Both the position numbers and the translations under genes were made by a program. 64,000 nucleotides of DNA from Azospirillum griseum (lineage in GTDB: Bacteria > Pseudomonadota > Alphaproteobacteria > Azospirillales > Azospirillaceae): NCBI RefSeq assembly GCF_003966125.1, contig NZ_RXMA01000010.1:62001-126000 (forward strand). Direction: 5' to 3'. This document shows, piece after piece, positions 30,631 through 42,908 of this stretch (positions are counted from its first letter, which is position 1; each line of letters starts with the position of its first letter). The notes below the pieces were generated by a model. That model ran no database searches and was not told the DNA's origin. It worked only from the letters and a program-made list of their open reading frames with translations.

Positions 30631-30927
30631 TCAGGCCTTGGGGAAAACGCGGCGCCAGGGGCGGATCGTCACGCTGTCGAACAGGCCGGCCTTGGCGTAG
30701 GGATCGTTGGCGGCGAAGCTCTGGGCCGCGTCGGCGTCGGCGCATTCGACGATCAGCAGGCTGCCGACCATGCCCTGCGCCCCGGCGGCGTCCGGTTCGG
30801 ACAGCAGCGGACCGGCGGCGAACAGGCGATCCGCGTGGTTTTCCAGATAGGCCAGATGATCGGCGCGGTTGGCGGCGCGGATGTCGGCGGCCCCGGCTTT
30901 GTCGGTGCAATGGAACATGTACAGCAT
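30631..30927 (-). CDS. YciI family protein
   Basis: 98 residues forming a ferredoxin-like YCII fold: MLYMFHCTDKAGAADIRAAN, RADHLAYLENHADRLFAAGP, then GSLLIVECADADAAQSFAAN and DPYAKAGLFDSVTIRPW. The His/Asp pair typical of the family is present (HL, DPY). Members are small dehydrochlorinase-like enzymes of mostly unknown substrate. It is the first gene of the pair with EVE. Confidence 0.9.
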   Translation of the reverse strand: MLYMFHCTDKAGAADIRAANRADHLAYLENHADRLFAAGPLLSEPDAAGAQGMVGSLLIVECADADAAQSFAANDPYAKAGLFDSVTIRPWRRVFPKA

Positions 30928-31023
30928 CGGAAAAACGCTCCTCCCGTTCGGTGGGGCGGGAGCCTAACCCAGGTGGCTGCGTTGGGAAAGGCCGGTTGGA
31001 ACCGTCCACAGGCGCGCCCGCGC

Positions 31024-33621
31024 TCACCCTCCGGTCAGTTGACGCAACTTGGCGAAGGGGTGATCCGGGTTGACTGCTGCGCGCCCGTTTGCCTTGCCTC
31101 CGCCCTTGCCGCCGGGGGTCGGTCCGGTTGGCCGCCGCCGCTTCCACGTCACCGCGCCATCCTCGGCCTCGGCGCGGGTGTAGCCCAGGCCGGTGAGCAC
31201 CGCCGCGACCTCCTCCGCCGACAGGCCGACGCGCTGGCCCAACGCCACCTCGCGCACCGGCGCGTTCGTTTTGACCAGCCCCAGCAGCTCCGTTTCCAGC
31301 CGGTCGAGCATGTCCACCCGCAACGCCCGCGCGCCGCCTTTGCCGGGCATGGTTTTACCGGGCATGGTCTTGCCGGGCAGGGGATAGCCGATGGCCTCCC
31401 AGAAGGCGGGCGGGGCGTCCGCCGGATCGACCGCCACCCGGCCCGGCGGCGGCAGCGGCACCGGCAGGGGATGGCGCGCGGCCACCGCCCACAACAGCCC
31501 GCGCAGGGCCACCGCCGCCGGTTTGGCCAGGGCGGTCAGGTAGAGATGCGACACCCCCAACCGCACGCCCAGCCGGGCCAGCGCCTTGCGGTCCTCGCGC
31601 GACAGGCCCTCGACCAGGGCGGCGACCGGCGCGCGCGCCAGCACCCCCAGCCCCTCGACCAGTTGGAAGACCAGCCCGCGCGCCGCGCCGGACAGGCCAT
31701 TGCCAGCCGTCGATCCGGCCCCATCGGTGGCCGCCAGGGTGAACAGCGGTTTCAGCCGCGCGGAGATGTGCTGTTTCACCCAACTGTCGAGGCGGAGGCG
31801 CACCCGCTCGCGCTGGGCCTGATCGAGCATCCCGTCGTCGAACGGAACCACCAGCGGCGACAGCACCGACGGCCCGGCCCCCAGCCGCGCCACCGCCAAC
31901 CCCTGCGCGCGCAGCACGCCATCGGGATCCAGGGCAAAGGCGCTGTCGGGATCCTGTTCGAAGGCGCGCAGCCGTTTGGCGAGTTCGTCGCGCAGGGCGC
32001 GGCGCGCGGCGGTTTCCAGGGCGCGCGCCTCCTCCGACCGGTCGGGGGCGTCGGCGACGAAGCGGAAGCCCTCCAGACGGCCGACGACGTGCCCCTCCAC
32101 CACCACCTCCCCGTCGGCGCGCACGCCGCCGATCAGGGCGCGGCCATCCTTCAGCGTGCGCGACAGGGTGGCCGACCGGCGGTCGATGAAGCGTTGCGTC
32201 AAGCGCTCGTGCAGGGCGTCGGACAGCCGGTCCTCGATGGCGCGGGTGCGCTCCTGCCAGTGCAACGGGTCGCTCAACCACGCCGGGCGGTTGGAAATGT
32301 AGGTCCAGGTGCGGATGTGGGCGATGCGGGCGACCAGCGCGTCGATGTCGCCCTCCGTGCGGTCGAGCCGGGCGATCTGCTTGCCCACCCAATCGCTGTC
32401 CAGCCGCCCGAAGCCGGTGCGCAGGGATTTGAAGATCTGCGCCAAGAGCCGGGTGTGGGCGTCCGACAGCACCTTGCGGAAATCGGGGATCTGGCAGACC
32501 TCCCACAGCAGCCGCACGGCGTCGCGGCCCTTGGCCAGATCCATCACCTCGGAATCGCGGACCAGGGCCTGGAGGGCGAGATGGTCGTCGGCGTCGCGCG
32601 CGCGGTGCAGTTCCGCGATGGGCGCGCGTTCCTCCAGCGATTTCAGCAGAAAGCCCGGCGTGTCGAATCGCAGGGCGCTGTTGCGCCAGGTCAGCGTCTT
32701 CAGCGTTTCGAATTCGTGGTTTTCCACCCGGTTGATGGTGTCGGCGTCCAGTTCCCCCACCTCGTCGGTGGTGCCGAAGGTGCCGTCGCGCATGTGGCGA
32801 CCGGCCCGCCCGGCGATCTGCGCCACCTCGGCGGCGCGCAGGCGGCGCGGGGCGAAGCCGTCGAACTTGACGATGCGGGCGAAGGCGACATGGTCCACAT
32901 CCATGTTCAGGCCCATGCCGATGGCGTCGGTCGCCACCAGATAATCGACCTCACCGGCCTGATAGAGCGCCACCTGCGCGTTGCGCGTGCGCGGCGACAG
33001 GGCACCCAGAACCACCGCCGTGCCGCCGCGCTGGCGGCGGATCAGCTCGGCCATGGCGTACACGTCGGTCGCGGAAAAGGCGACGATGGCCGAACGCGGC
33101 GGCAGCCGGGTGAGCTTCTTGTGCCCGGCGTAGGTCAGTTGGGAAAAGCGCGGGCGGTTGATGAACTCGGCGCGCGGAATCAGCTTGCGGATCAGCGGCT
33201 GCATCGAGTCGGAGCCGAGAAACATCGTCTCCACCAGACCGCGCGCGTTCAGCAGCCGGTCGGTGAAGATGTGGCCGCGTTCGGGATCGGCGCAAAGCTG
33301 GATTTCGTCCACCGCCAGGAAATCGACCACGCGGTCGAGCGGCATGGATTCGACCGTGCACACCCACCAGGACGGGTTGGGGGGCAGGATCTTTTCCTCC
33401 CCCGTCACCAGGGCGACGGCGTTGCGGCCCTTGATGGCGACGATGCGGTCGTAATTCTCCCGCGCCAGCAGACGCAGGGGAAAACCGATCATGCCCGATT
33501 TGTGACCAAGCATCCGCTCGATCGCCAAATAGGTTTTGCCGGTGTTGGTCGGCCCCAGCACGGCGACCACCCGGCCACCCAGCCCCAGACCGCCGCCCGA
33601 CGAAGCGTGAGAGGACGTCAT
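31024..33621 (-). CDS. SUV3-type superfamily 2 RNA helicase
   Basis: 865 residues. Walker A GPTNTGKTYLA (~23-33) and the DEIQ box in FLAVDEIQLCADPERGHIF (~105) identify the SUV3/mitochondrial degradosome helicase group. The second RecA domain shows YLVATDAIGMGLNMDVDHVA and QIAGRAGRHMRDGTFGTT, followed by SUV3_C-type sequence. The last ~200 residues are Pro/Lys-rich and divergent. Alphaproteobacteria carry this ancestor of the mitochondrial enzyme. ATG 33621 opens directly onto the helicase core; longer frames were not used. In relatives it often precedes an S4-domain gene; here that gene is at 53854. Confidence 0.9.
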   Translation of the reverse strand: MTSSHASSGGGLGLGGRVVAVLGPTNTGKTYLAIERMLGHKSGMIGFPLRLLARENYDRIVAIKGRNAVALVTGEEKILPPNPSWWVCTVESMPLDRVVDFLAVDEIQLCADPERGHIFTDRLLNARGLVETMFLGSDSMQPLIRKLIPRAEFINRPRFSQLTYAGHKKLTRLPPRSAIVAFSATDVYAMAELIRRQRGGTAVVLGALSPRTRNAQVALYQAGEVDYLVATDAIGMGLNMDVDHVAFARIVKFDGFAPRRLRAAEVAQIAGRAGRHMRDGTFGTTDEVGELDADTINRVENHEFETLKTLTWRNSALRFDTPGFLLKSLEERAPIAELHRARDADDHLALQALVRDSEVMDLAKGRDAVRLLWEVCQIPDFRKVLSDAHTRLLAQIFKSLRTGFGRLDSDWVGKQIARLDRTEGDIDALVARIAHIRTWTYISNRPAWLSDPLHWQERTRAIEDRLSDALHERLTQRFIDRRSATLSRTLKDGRALIGGVRADGEVVVEGHVVGRLEGFRFVADAPDRSEEARALETAARRALRDELAKRLRAFEQDPDSAFALDPDGVLRAQGLAVARLGAGPSVLSPLVVPFDDGMLDQAQRERVRLRLDSWVKQHISARLKPLFTLAATDGAGSTAGNGLSGAARGLVFQLVEGLGVLARAPVAALVEGLSREDRKALARLGVRLGVSHLYLTALAKPAAVALRGLLWAVAARHPLPVPLPPPGRVAVDPADAPPAFWEAIGYPLPGKTMPGKTMPGKGGARALRVDMLDRLETELLGLVKTNAPVREVALGQRVGLSAEEVAAVLTGLGYTRAEAEDGAVTWKRRRPTGPTPGGKGGGKANGRAAVNPDHPFAKLRQLTGG

Positions 33622-33697
33622 GATGGTAAGCTTTGGTGGGTCCGGCGGCGCTTTGCAAGACTTTGGCGCGCGGGTGGCGCGCGGGTGGGCTGCCCCG

Positions 33698-34576
33698 TCA
33701 GGGTGCTTTGGGTTTGTCCGCCGGTTTGTCTGTCGTTTTATCCGACGCCTTTTCCGGCGGGGCGCTGGCCATCTTGGCGGCGCGGTCCAGATTGACGGCG
33801 GCTGCGCGGGCAAACGCGCTGTCGGGGGCCAGACGCTTGACCAGCGCCCAATCCTCGCGTGCGGCGTTGACGCTGCCGCTCAACGCCTTGACGTTGCCGC
33901 GCAGCAGGATGGTTTCGGGATCGCCGGGTTTCAGCTCCAGTGCGCGGTCGATGTCGGCCAGGGCCTGGCGGTGGTTCGACAGCGCCTTGTGCGCGGCGGC
34001 CCGGTACAGATAGGCGTCGGCGCGTTTGGGGTCGGCGGCGAGCGCGGCGTCCAGATCGGCCACGGCGTCCCAGAAACGTTCGGCCTCCGCACGGGCGAAG
34101 GCGCGGTCGATCAGCAGATCGACGTCGCCCGGCTGCTTGGCCAGCGCGGCGCTGTACAGCGTTTCGGCCTTGGTCTGGTTGCCCGCGCGCAGCCACGCCC
34201 ACCCGCCGCGCGCCAGGATGGCGGCGGCGGCCTTGGGGTCGTCCTTGCCCAACAGCGGGGCTAGCGTTTCCAACTGCTCACCCGCCGCCTTGAACTCCCC
34301 CTTGTGGAAGCGGGCCAGGGCCTGACAGAGCCGGGCGTAATCGCCCCCGCCGCTGTCCTGCCAACGCAGGGCGCGGTCCAGCGCGGCGACCGGGTCGCTC
34401 TCCGCCTGGGCCGCGCACTCCTTCAGCTTGCGGTTGATGTCCTGGGTTGCGGAAGCCGTAGCCGGGGCTTGGGCGGTGGTTGTGGTCGGGGCGGCGGCCT
34501 GGGCCAGCGGCGGAAGCGCGACCGTCGCCGACAGGGACAGGGCGGCGAGCGCGATGAAAGCGTTGCGTCGGATCAT
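33698..34576 (-). CDS. Exported TPR protein
   Basis: 292 residues from ATG 34576. A signal peptide is evident: a basic start, hydrophobic NAFIALAALSLSATVALPPL, and an Ala-rich cleavage region around residue 28. Then come tetratricopeptide repeats, including DVDLLIDRAFARAEAERFWD, ADAYLYRAAAHKALSNHRQA and DPETILLRGNVKALSGSVNA, and a Lys/Asp/Pro-rich tail. It is probably a periplasmic scaffold of unknown partner. It lies upstream of the helicase on the same strand (76-bp gap) and divergently from the epimerase gene. Confidence 0.8.
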   Translation of the reverse strand: MIRRNAFIALAALSLSATVALPPLAQAAAPTTTTAQAPATASATQDINRKLKECAAQAESDPVAALDRALRWQDSGGGDYARLCQALARFHKGEFKAAGEQLETLAPLLGKDDPKAAAAILARGGWAWLRAGNQTKAETLYSAALAKQPGDVDLLIDRAFARAEAERFWDAVADLDAALAADPKRADAYLYRAAAHKALSNHRQALADIDRALELKPGDPETILLRGNVKALSGSVNAAREDWALVKRLAPDSAFARAAAVNLDRAAKMASAPPEKASDKTTDKPADKPKAP

Positions 34577-34650
34577 GGTGGCCTTACACTCCGCCATCAC
34601 CCGACCCGACGCAAGGGCTTGCCACCAGGCCCGCCCAAGGACGTTTCCTG

Positions 34651-35547
34651 ATGCCCGATTCCCGCCCGACTCCCCCCCGCCTGTTCGTGTTTGGTCTTGG
34701 CTACACCGCCCGTGTCTTTGCCGACCGGCTGCGCGCCGAGGGCTGGCGCGTCGCCGCCACCTGCCGCAGCGAGGAGAAGCGCGCGGCGCTGGCCGCCGAT
34801 GGGATCGAGGCGTTTCTGTTCGACCGGGGCAAGCCGTTGGCCGACGCGGCCGCCGCGCTGGCGGGAACCACCCATCTGCTGGTCAGCGTGCCACCCGACG
34901 CCAAGGGCGACCCGGTGCTGGATCATCATGGCGCGGATCTGGCCAGTCTGGTGACGCTGGATTGGGCGGGCTATCTGTCCACCACCGGGGTCTATGGCGA
35001 CACCAAGGGCGATTGGGTCAGCGAAGCGGCGTGGCTGAAGCCGACCGGCGACCGCCAGAAACGCCGCGTCGAGGCCGAACGCGGGTGGCTGAACCTGTAC
35101 CGTCAATACGGCGTGCCGGTGCATCTGTTCCGGCTGGCCGGGATCTATGGGCCGGGGCGCAGCGCGCTCGATTCGGTGCGGGCGGGCGAGGCCAAGCGGG
35201 TGGACAAGCCGGGACAGGTCTTTTGCCGGATCCATGTGGACGACATCGCCACGACGCTGCGCGCGTCGATGGACCGCCCGACCCTGGGCGCGGTCTACAA
35301 CGTCGCCGACGATCTTCCGACCCCGTCGCATGAGGTGGTCGAGTACGCGTGCCGTCTGCTCGGGCTGGACCCGCCGCCGCTGGTTCCCTTCGAACAGGCT
35401 GATTTGTCGCCGATGGCCGCCAGCTTCTACAGCGACTGCCGCCGGGTGAAGAACGATCGCATCAAGCAGCGGTTGGGGGTGACGTTGACCTATCCCGATT
35501 ACCGCACCGGTCTGGATGCTCAATTCGCGGCGGAGCGGACGGCGTGA
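34651..35547 (+). CDS. NAD-dependent epimerase/dehydratase-type SDR protein
   Basis: 298 residues. An extended-SDR Rossmann fold starts at ~11 with LFVFGLGYTARVFADRLRAE (glycine motif GLGYTA). LLVSVPPDAKGDPVL and YLSTTGVYGDTKGDWVSE resemble the YeeZ/YfcH-like group, and FRLAGIYGPGRSALDSV is a substrate-binding stretch. The classical YxxxK pair is not obvious: K is shifted (TGDRQKRRVEAE), as in other YeeZ relatives. The substrate is unknown. AAGGACG lies about 9 bases before the ATG. Confidence 0.8.
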   Translation: MPDSRPTPPRLFVFGLGYTARVFADRLRAEGWRVAATCRSEEKRAALAADGIEAFLFDRGKPLADAAAALAGTTHLLVSVPPDAKGDPVLDHHGADLASLVTLDWAGYLSTTGVYGDTKGDWVSEAAWLKPTGDRQKRRVEAERGWLNLYRQYGVPVHLFRLAGIYGPGRSALDSVRAGEAKRVDKPGQVFCRIHVDDIATTLRASMDRPTLGAVYNVADDLPTPSHEVVEYACRLLGLDPPPLVPFEQADLSPMAASFYSDCRRVKNDRIKQRLGVTLTYPDYRTGLDAQFAAERTA

Positions 35548-35707
35548 GCGGGTAAGAACAGATTGCTTTGCCCCCTAAGCAAAACAAAACATACTCGGAT
35601 ACTTATCGCAAACGTCACACAAGAATCGGTTAGCCGGAAAAGGATATTTAATAATCACCCCGGATCATGTTTGGATTGGTGACGACCGTCCGGCGAGGTT
35701 CTGGGGC
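35548..35707. other. AT-rich spacer with probable promoter for the 570-residue orphan
   Basis: This 160-bp gap is visibly AT-richer than its surroundings, with runs such as AAGCAAAACAAAACATACTC and GGATATTTAATAATC. An imperfect inverted repeat (GCTTTGC and GCAAAAC) lies near 35565-35587. It probably carries the promoter of the next gene, but I cannot choose among several weak -10 boxes. Confidence 0.45.
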
Positions 35708-37420
35708 ATGAACAGCGCGATATCCACTTTGTTGCCAAGCGACCTCCCGTCCTCCCCTGAAAGCCGGGCTACGGGAAGTCTGGAATCCGCCGCGTTCCGG
35801 CGACAGATGGACGAGGTGGTGGCGCGCATCCCGATGCACGCCATCCGCTCTGTCCTGGACGCCGTGGATGGTGCCTCCAGCTCCAACGGCGAACGCGCCC
35901 GGCATCTGCGCGAGGCGTTGGTCGATCACTTCAACCGCCTGCGCCCGATGAAGGCGCGCCGTCTGTTCACCAGCCTGTTCGAACCCTTTCTGGTGGACGA
36001 CCACATCCTGTACCGCGCGCCCGAAGCGGTCCCGGCGCTGATCCAGCGGGTGGACATGGGCGGCATCTGGGCGGCGCTGGTCCAGTACGCGTTTCCAGGG
36101 CTGGCCGCCGAGGTTCAAAACCATCTCGATGATCTGTCGCGCGATGCGATGCTCGACGCCGTGATGGCCAGCCCGCAGGCGATGGCGATGCGCGAGACGA
36201 TGCGGCGCGAGGCGCTCGGCCATCTGATCCGGCTCACCGCCGACCGCAAGGCGTGCGACCGCTTCCTGGCGCTGGCCAACGACGAGGCGCTGCAGGACGC
36301 CCGCCTGCGCACCCAGTATCTGAACCGCAAGGCCACCATCGACAGTGATCTTCTGGGCTTTGTCCGCGCGTTGCTGGAGCACAACGCGGTGCTGGTCCCC
36401 CTGACCGAACGGATGCGCCGCGACATCGAGGCGATGCAGGACAACGGCGACGAACGATCCGCCGAGGTCGATTGCCAATCCGCCCTGATGGTCGGCTTCG
36501 TTCGTCGGGTGCGCGATCTTGGGGTTCCCTTCCGCGACCAGAGTCAGATTCTGGCCTGGTTCGCCCCGCTCTATGGCCTGAACGTCAAGCGGCGCTACGA
36601 CGTTTTCCTGCGCCACATCCGCGAGCATGGCGGGCCGACGGTGCGCGAGTCGCACCCGCTGCTGCGCGCCCTGCTGGCCCACTTCAACGCCGCCAGCATC
36701 ACCGTGCGCGAGGTGGTGGACGGCATGTTCGGCGATGTGGACATCCGCGATGGCGGCGTGCTGTCGGTCAACACCGCCACGCGCGAGCTGATGGCCAACG
36801 CGGTGGAGCGGCTCGACCGGTCCCTGACGGCGCTCACGGGCTGCGGCTTTCTCGCCAGCCGCAGCAGCGGCCCGGCGATCCGCGCGCAATTGACCGACGT
36901 CAGCCGCTGTCTGACCGGCACGGTGATGCCGGCGTTGGCCGCGCGCCTGCAAGCGGCGATGATCTCCCGTCACAACCCGGTGGCCGATCACGAGGATGTG
37001 GTGTGGCTGCTGGAACTGGTGTGTCGCTGGGGGCGTTATCTGGGAGCCGCCGGTTACGCCAACCCGGAGCTGAAATCGCTGCGGATGTTTGCGGTGGAAA
37101 GCGGGCGCATCGCCTTCATCCAGGCCATGAAGGCGGAGGAGCATGAAAAGCCGACCCACCGCATGGCCCATCTTCTGCGCATCCGCCGCCTGATGAAGGC
37201 GATGGGTGAGAGCGTCGACCCCTGGATCAGCCCGGTCAGCCAAGGATTGCACCGCGTCGTCCACGTCTATCTCGCGGACATCGCGACGATCAGCGAGGAT
37301 GAATGGGCGGTGATCGACGCCTTTGTCGCGTCCATCCGCGCCGAACTCACCCGCTCCCGCCATTGGCAAAGCGCCGATTTCGTCGCCATCCTGCGCCTTC
37401 ACGAAACCCGGCGACGGTGA
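35708..37420 (+). CDS. Large unrecognised protein upstream of dnaN
   Basis: 570 residues. I do not recognise a family. The sequence is almost entirely helical, without signal peptide, membrane segment or Walker motif; stretches include MDEVVARIPMHAIRSVLDAV, LRPMKARRLFTSLFEPFLVD and AMAMRETMRREALGHLIRLT. The composition matches the neighbouring core genes, so it does not look newly acquired. It occupies the place where dnaA often stands before dnaN, but it shares no DnaA feature. A 157-bp gap separates it from dnaN. Confidence 0.75.
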   Translation: MNSAISTLLPSDLPSSPESRATGSLESAAFRRQMDEVVARIPMHAIRSVLDAVDGASSSNGERARHLREALVDHFNRLRPMKARRLFTSLFEPFLVDDHILYRAPEAVPALIQRVDMGGIWAALVQYAFPGLAAEVQNHLDDLSRDAMLDAVMASPQAMAMRETMRREALGHLIRLTADRKACDRFLALANDEALQDARLRTQYLNRKATIDSDLLGFVRALLEHNAVLVPLTERMRRDIEAMQDNGDERSAEVDCQSALMVGFVRRVRDLGVPFRDQSQILAWFAPLYGLNVKRRYDVFLRHIREHGGPTVRESHPLLRALLAHFNAASITVREVVDGMFGDVDIRDGGVLSVNTATRELMANAVERLDRSLTALTGCGFLASRSSGPAIRAQLTDVSRCLTGTVMPALAARLQAAMISRHNPVADHEDVVWLLELVCRWGRYLGAAGYANPELKSLRMFAVESGRIAFIQAMKAEEHEKPTHRMAHLLRIRRLMKAMGESVDPWISPVSQGLHRVVHVYLADIATISEDEWAVIDAFVASIRAELTRSRHWQSADFVAILRLHETRRR

Positions 37421-37577
37421 GCGCAGCGCGGCGGCCACACTCCTGGTGATGAACAAATTTCGTTCGCTGCAGGGTGCTTTGTGGTAAGCTACCCGCCCGT
37501 TTGTGGCCAACACCTGCCCTGCGGCCCTGTCGCCACCCGCTCAACCCCACCGACCCGACGCCGAGACGATCCCAGCA

Positions 37578-38708
37578 ATGAAAATCACCATTGAACGCGC
37601 CGCCCTTCTCCGGTCCTTGGGTCACGTGCAAAGTGTGGTCGAGCGGCGGAACACCATTCCCATCCTGTCGAACGTCCTGCTGCGCGCCCAGCACGACGAG
37701 CTGTCGCTGGCGGCGACCGACATGGACCTGGAGATCATCGAGTCGGTGCCCGCGACCGTCAGCACTCCCGGCGGAACCACAGCCCCGGCCCACACCCTGT
37801 ACGACATCGTGCGCAAGCTGCCCGATGGATCGCAGGTGGAGTTGGAGGTGGAGGGCGGCGGCTCTCAGTTGACCCTGCGGTCGGGGCGTTCGCAGTTCCG
37901 CCTGTCCTGTCTGCCGGTGGATGATTTTCCGCAATTGTCGGGTGGCGATCTGCGTTACAATTTCGATGTGTCCGCCGCCGATCTGCGTGGCTTGATCGAC
38001 CGCTCGCGCTTCGCGATTTCGACCGAGGAAACCCGTTATTACCTGAACGGCATTTACCTGCACGCCGCCGTCAGCCGCAGCGCCGGTGGTGAATTGCCGG
38101 TGCTGCGCGCGGTCGCCACCGACGGCCACCGTCTGGCGCGCGTCGAAGTGCCGTTGCCGGAAGGGGCGACCGGCATTCCCGGCGTCATTGTGCCGCGCAA
38201 GACCGTGACCGAGATTCGCAAGCTGATCGACGAGGCCGCCGCCGGCATCGCCATCTCGCTGTCGGAAAACAAGATCCGCTTCGCCTTCGACTCGGTCGTC
38301 GTCACCTCCAAGTTGATCGACGGCACTTTCCCGGATTACGAACGCGTCATCCCGGTGGGCAACGACAAGGTGATGGAGGTGGACGCCAAGCTGTTCGCCG
38401 CCGCCGTGGATCGTGTCGCCACCATTTCGACCGAAAAGAGCCGGGCGGTGAAGCTGGCCTTGACGCGCGGCGTCATGACCCTGTCGGCGACCAGCCCGGA
38501 GGCGGGCAGCGCGACAGAGGAGTTGGAGGTCAGTTACCAGGAAGGGCCGCTGGAGATCGGCTTCAACTCCCGCTATCTGCTCGACATCACCCAGCAGATC
38601 GAGGGGGAGGGCGCGCGCTTCACCCTGGCCGACGCGGCGTCGCCGACCATCATCCGCGACGTGGCCGACAGCACCGCGCTCTATGTGCTGATGCCGATGC
38701 GGGTGTGA
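37578..38708 (+). CDS. dnaN: DNA polymerase III beta subunit (sliding clamp)
   Basis: 376 residues. DnaN is the ring-shaped processivity clamp of the replicative polymerase. Three clamp domains are recognisable: MKITIERAALLRSLGHVQSV, the middle domain with AVATDGHRLARVEVPLP, and the third ending in YVLMPMRV, where clamp proteins finish with the M-P-M-R/K-L-like hydrophobic tail. ATG 37578 is the canonical N terminus. It heads dnaN-recF-gyrB; dnaA is not adjacent. Confidence 0.97.
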   Translation: MKITIERAALLRSLGHVQSVVERRNTIPILSNVLLRAQHDELSLAATDMDLEIIESVPATVSTPGGTTAPAHTLYDIVRKLPDGSQVELEVEGGGSQLTLRSGRSQFRLSCLPVDDFPQLSGGDLRYNFDVSAADLRGLIDRSRFAISTEETRYYLNGIYLHAAVSRSAGGELPVLRAVATDGHRLARVEVPLPEGATGIPGVIVPRKTVTEIRKLIDEAAAGIAISLSENKIRFAFDSVVVTSKLIDGTFPDYERVIPVGNDKVMEVDAKLFAAAVDRVATISTEKSRAVKLALTRGVMTLSATSPEAGSATEELEVSYQEGPLEIGFNSRYLLDITQQIEGEGARFTLADAASPTIIRDVADSTALYVLMPMRV

Positions 38709-38770
38709 CGGCGGTTGCTGCGCCGCCCGTTCTGCCGTGACCGTGCTCGCCGCCGCCGTTCGGCGCTCTG

Positions 38771-38799
38771 TCCCCATGCGATCCCTCCCCATGCGATCC
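38771..38799. repeat. Two direct copies of a 14-bp sequence between dnaN and recF
   Basis: TCCCCATGCGATCC occurs at 38771-38784 and 38786-38799. It may reflect slippage in the spacer; no role is evident. Confidence 0.8.
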
Positions 38800-38857
38800 G
38801 TCGCCTTGCGGACCGATGGCCGCTGCCCTCCCGGGCCGCGCCTTGCCGGTGCCTGCC

Positions 38858-40054
38858 ATGACGGCTGACGCCATGCCGGTCGAGGATGCGGGCGTTCCCC
38901 GTGGCGTCACGCCCGCGCTGGCGGTGCGGCGGCTGACGCTGACCCGCTTTCGCGGCTATGACAGCGCACGGCTGGACTGCGACCGCCGCCCGGTGGCTCT
39001 GATCGGGCCGAACGGGGCGGGCAAGACCAACCTGCTCGAAGCCATCAGCTTTCTCACCCCCGGCCGTGGCCTGCGCGGCGCGCGGCTGGCGGAGGTGGAG
39101 CGCATCGGCGCGCCCGCCGGATCCGGCTGGGCCGTCGCCGCCACCCTCGACACGCCGGGCGGCCCGGTGGAGATCGGCACCGGGCGCGAGCCGCCGCCGC
39201 CCAACCCACGCCCCAGCGACCGCGACCGCCGCGTCGTCCACATCGACGGGCGACCGGCGAAAAGCCAAACCGCGCTGGCCGACCATGTGTCCGCCCTGTG
39301 GCTCACCCCCGCCATGGACCGGCTGTTCGTGGAAAGCTCCAGCGGACGCCGCCGTTTTCTCGACCGGCTGGTCTTCGGCTTCGATGCGGGCCACGCCGGG
39401 CGGTTGTCGCGCTACGAACACACGCTGCGCGAACGCGCCCGGCTGCTGCGCGACGGGCGGTTTGACGACGGGTGGCTCGGCGGGTTGGAAGACCAGATGG
39501 CCACCACCGGTGTGGCCGTCGCCGCCGCCCGGCGCGAGGTGACGCAGCGGCTGCGCGCCGCCTGCGACCGCGCCGTCGGTCCCTTTCCCGGTGCCGATCT
39601 GACGGTGGCGGGCACGGTGGAGGAGTGGCTGGACCAAGGCCCGGCGCTGGAGGCCGAAGACGCCCTGCGCCGCAGCCTGCGCGACAGCCGCCGGCGCGAC
39701 GCCGACAGCGGCGGTGCGGCGGTCGGTCCGCACAAAAGCGATCTGGCCGTGCGCCACGCCGCCAAGGACATGCCCGCCGCGCTCTGTTCGACCGGGGAGC
39801 AAAAGGCGCTGCTGATCGCCATCGTGCTGGCCAACGCCCGGCTGTTGGCCGCCGAACGCGGGGCCGCCCCACTGCTGCTGCTGGACGAGGTCGCGGCCCA
39901 TCTCGACCCGGACCGGCGCGACGCCCTGTTCGGGGAGATTCTGGCGCTGGGCGCGCAGGCCTGGATGACCGGAACCGACGCGGCGGTCTTCGCCCCGCTG
40001 GCGCAGGAAGCGGCCCGCGTCTTCGTGGACGACGCCCGCATCCGGCCCGGATAG
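38858..40054 (+). CDS. recF: DNA replication and repair protein RecF
   Basis: 398 residues from ATG 38858. RecF is an SMC-like ATPase that loads RecA with RecO and RecR at gaps. Walker A is ALIGPNGAGKTNLLEAISFL, the ABC signature STGEQKALLIAIVLANARLL and Walker B PLLLLDEVAAHLDPDRR. Several in-frame ATG codons (38816, 38858, 38873) have weak ribosome-binding sites; the conserved part starts only at LAVRRLTLTRFRGYD, so the exact start is uncertain. It lies between dnaN and gyrB. Confidence 0.9.
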   Translation: MTADAMPVEDAGVPRGVTPALAVRRLTLTRFRGYDSARLDCDRRPVALIGPNGAGKTNLLEAISFLTPGRGLRGARLAEVERIGAPAGSGWAVAATLDTPGGPVEIGTGREPPPPNPRPSDRDRRVVHIDGRPAKSQTALADHVSALWLTPAMDRLFVESSSGRRRFLDRLVFGFDAGHAGRLSRYEHTLRERARLLRDGRFDDGWLGGLEDQMATTGVAVAAARREVTQRLRAACDRAVGPFPGADLTVAGTVEEWLDQGPALEAEDALRRSLRDSRRRDADSGGAAVGPHKSDLAVRHAAKDMPAALCSTGEQKALLIAIVLANARLLAAERGAAPLLLLDEVAAHLDPDRRDALFGEILALGAQAWMTGTDAAVFAPLAQEAARVFVDDARIRPG

Positions 40055-42655
<2,601 letters not shown>

Positions 42656-42743
42656 GGATGGTGCTAGGGGCTGCGGGCCGAAAAACGCCCGTTTGTCCGG
42701 TCAGCAACATTCTATTGAATTGAAAAATATACAGAAATTATGG

Positions 42744-42772
42744 AAAGAGCGGGCGGAAGCGCCCGCTTTTTC
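42744..42772 (+). terminator. Rho-independent terminator after gyrB
   Basis: GCGGGCG (42749-42755) and CGCCCGC (42760-42766) enclose GAAG and are followed by five T, with A-rich sequence before the stem. Confidence 0.92.
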
Positions 42773-42908
42773 CATGTCTGGCCTCTTCCTATCCTTACGC
42801 ACTTGTGGTGGCGTGTTCGCGACTTCCCACCGCGCTCCGGCGTGAGCGCGCGCCGCAGGACCGGCGGTTGCCCGGCGTATCAGGGTCAGACCATTTTGGC
42901 GGCTGATC

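Noticed and set aside
37421..37577. Possible DnaA boxes or origin before dnaN
   Set aside because: TTTGTGGTAAG and similar words match the DnaA box poorly, and no AT-rich unwinding region is present.
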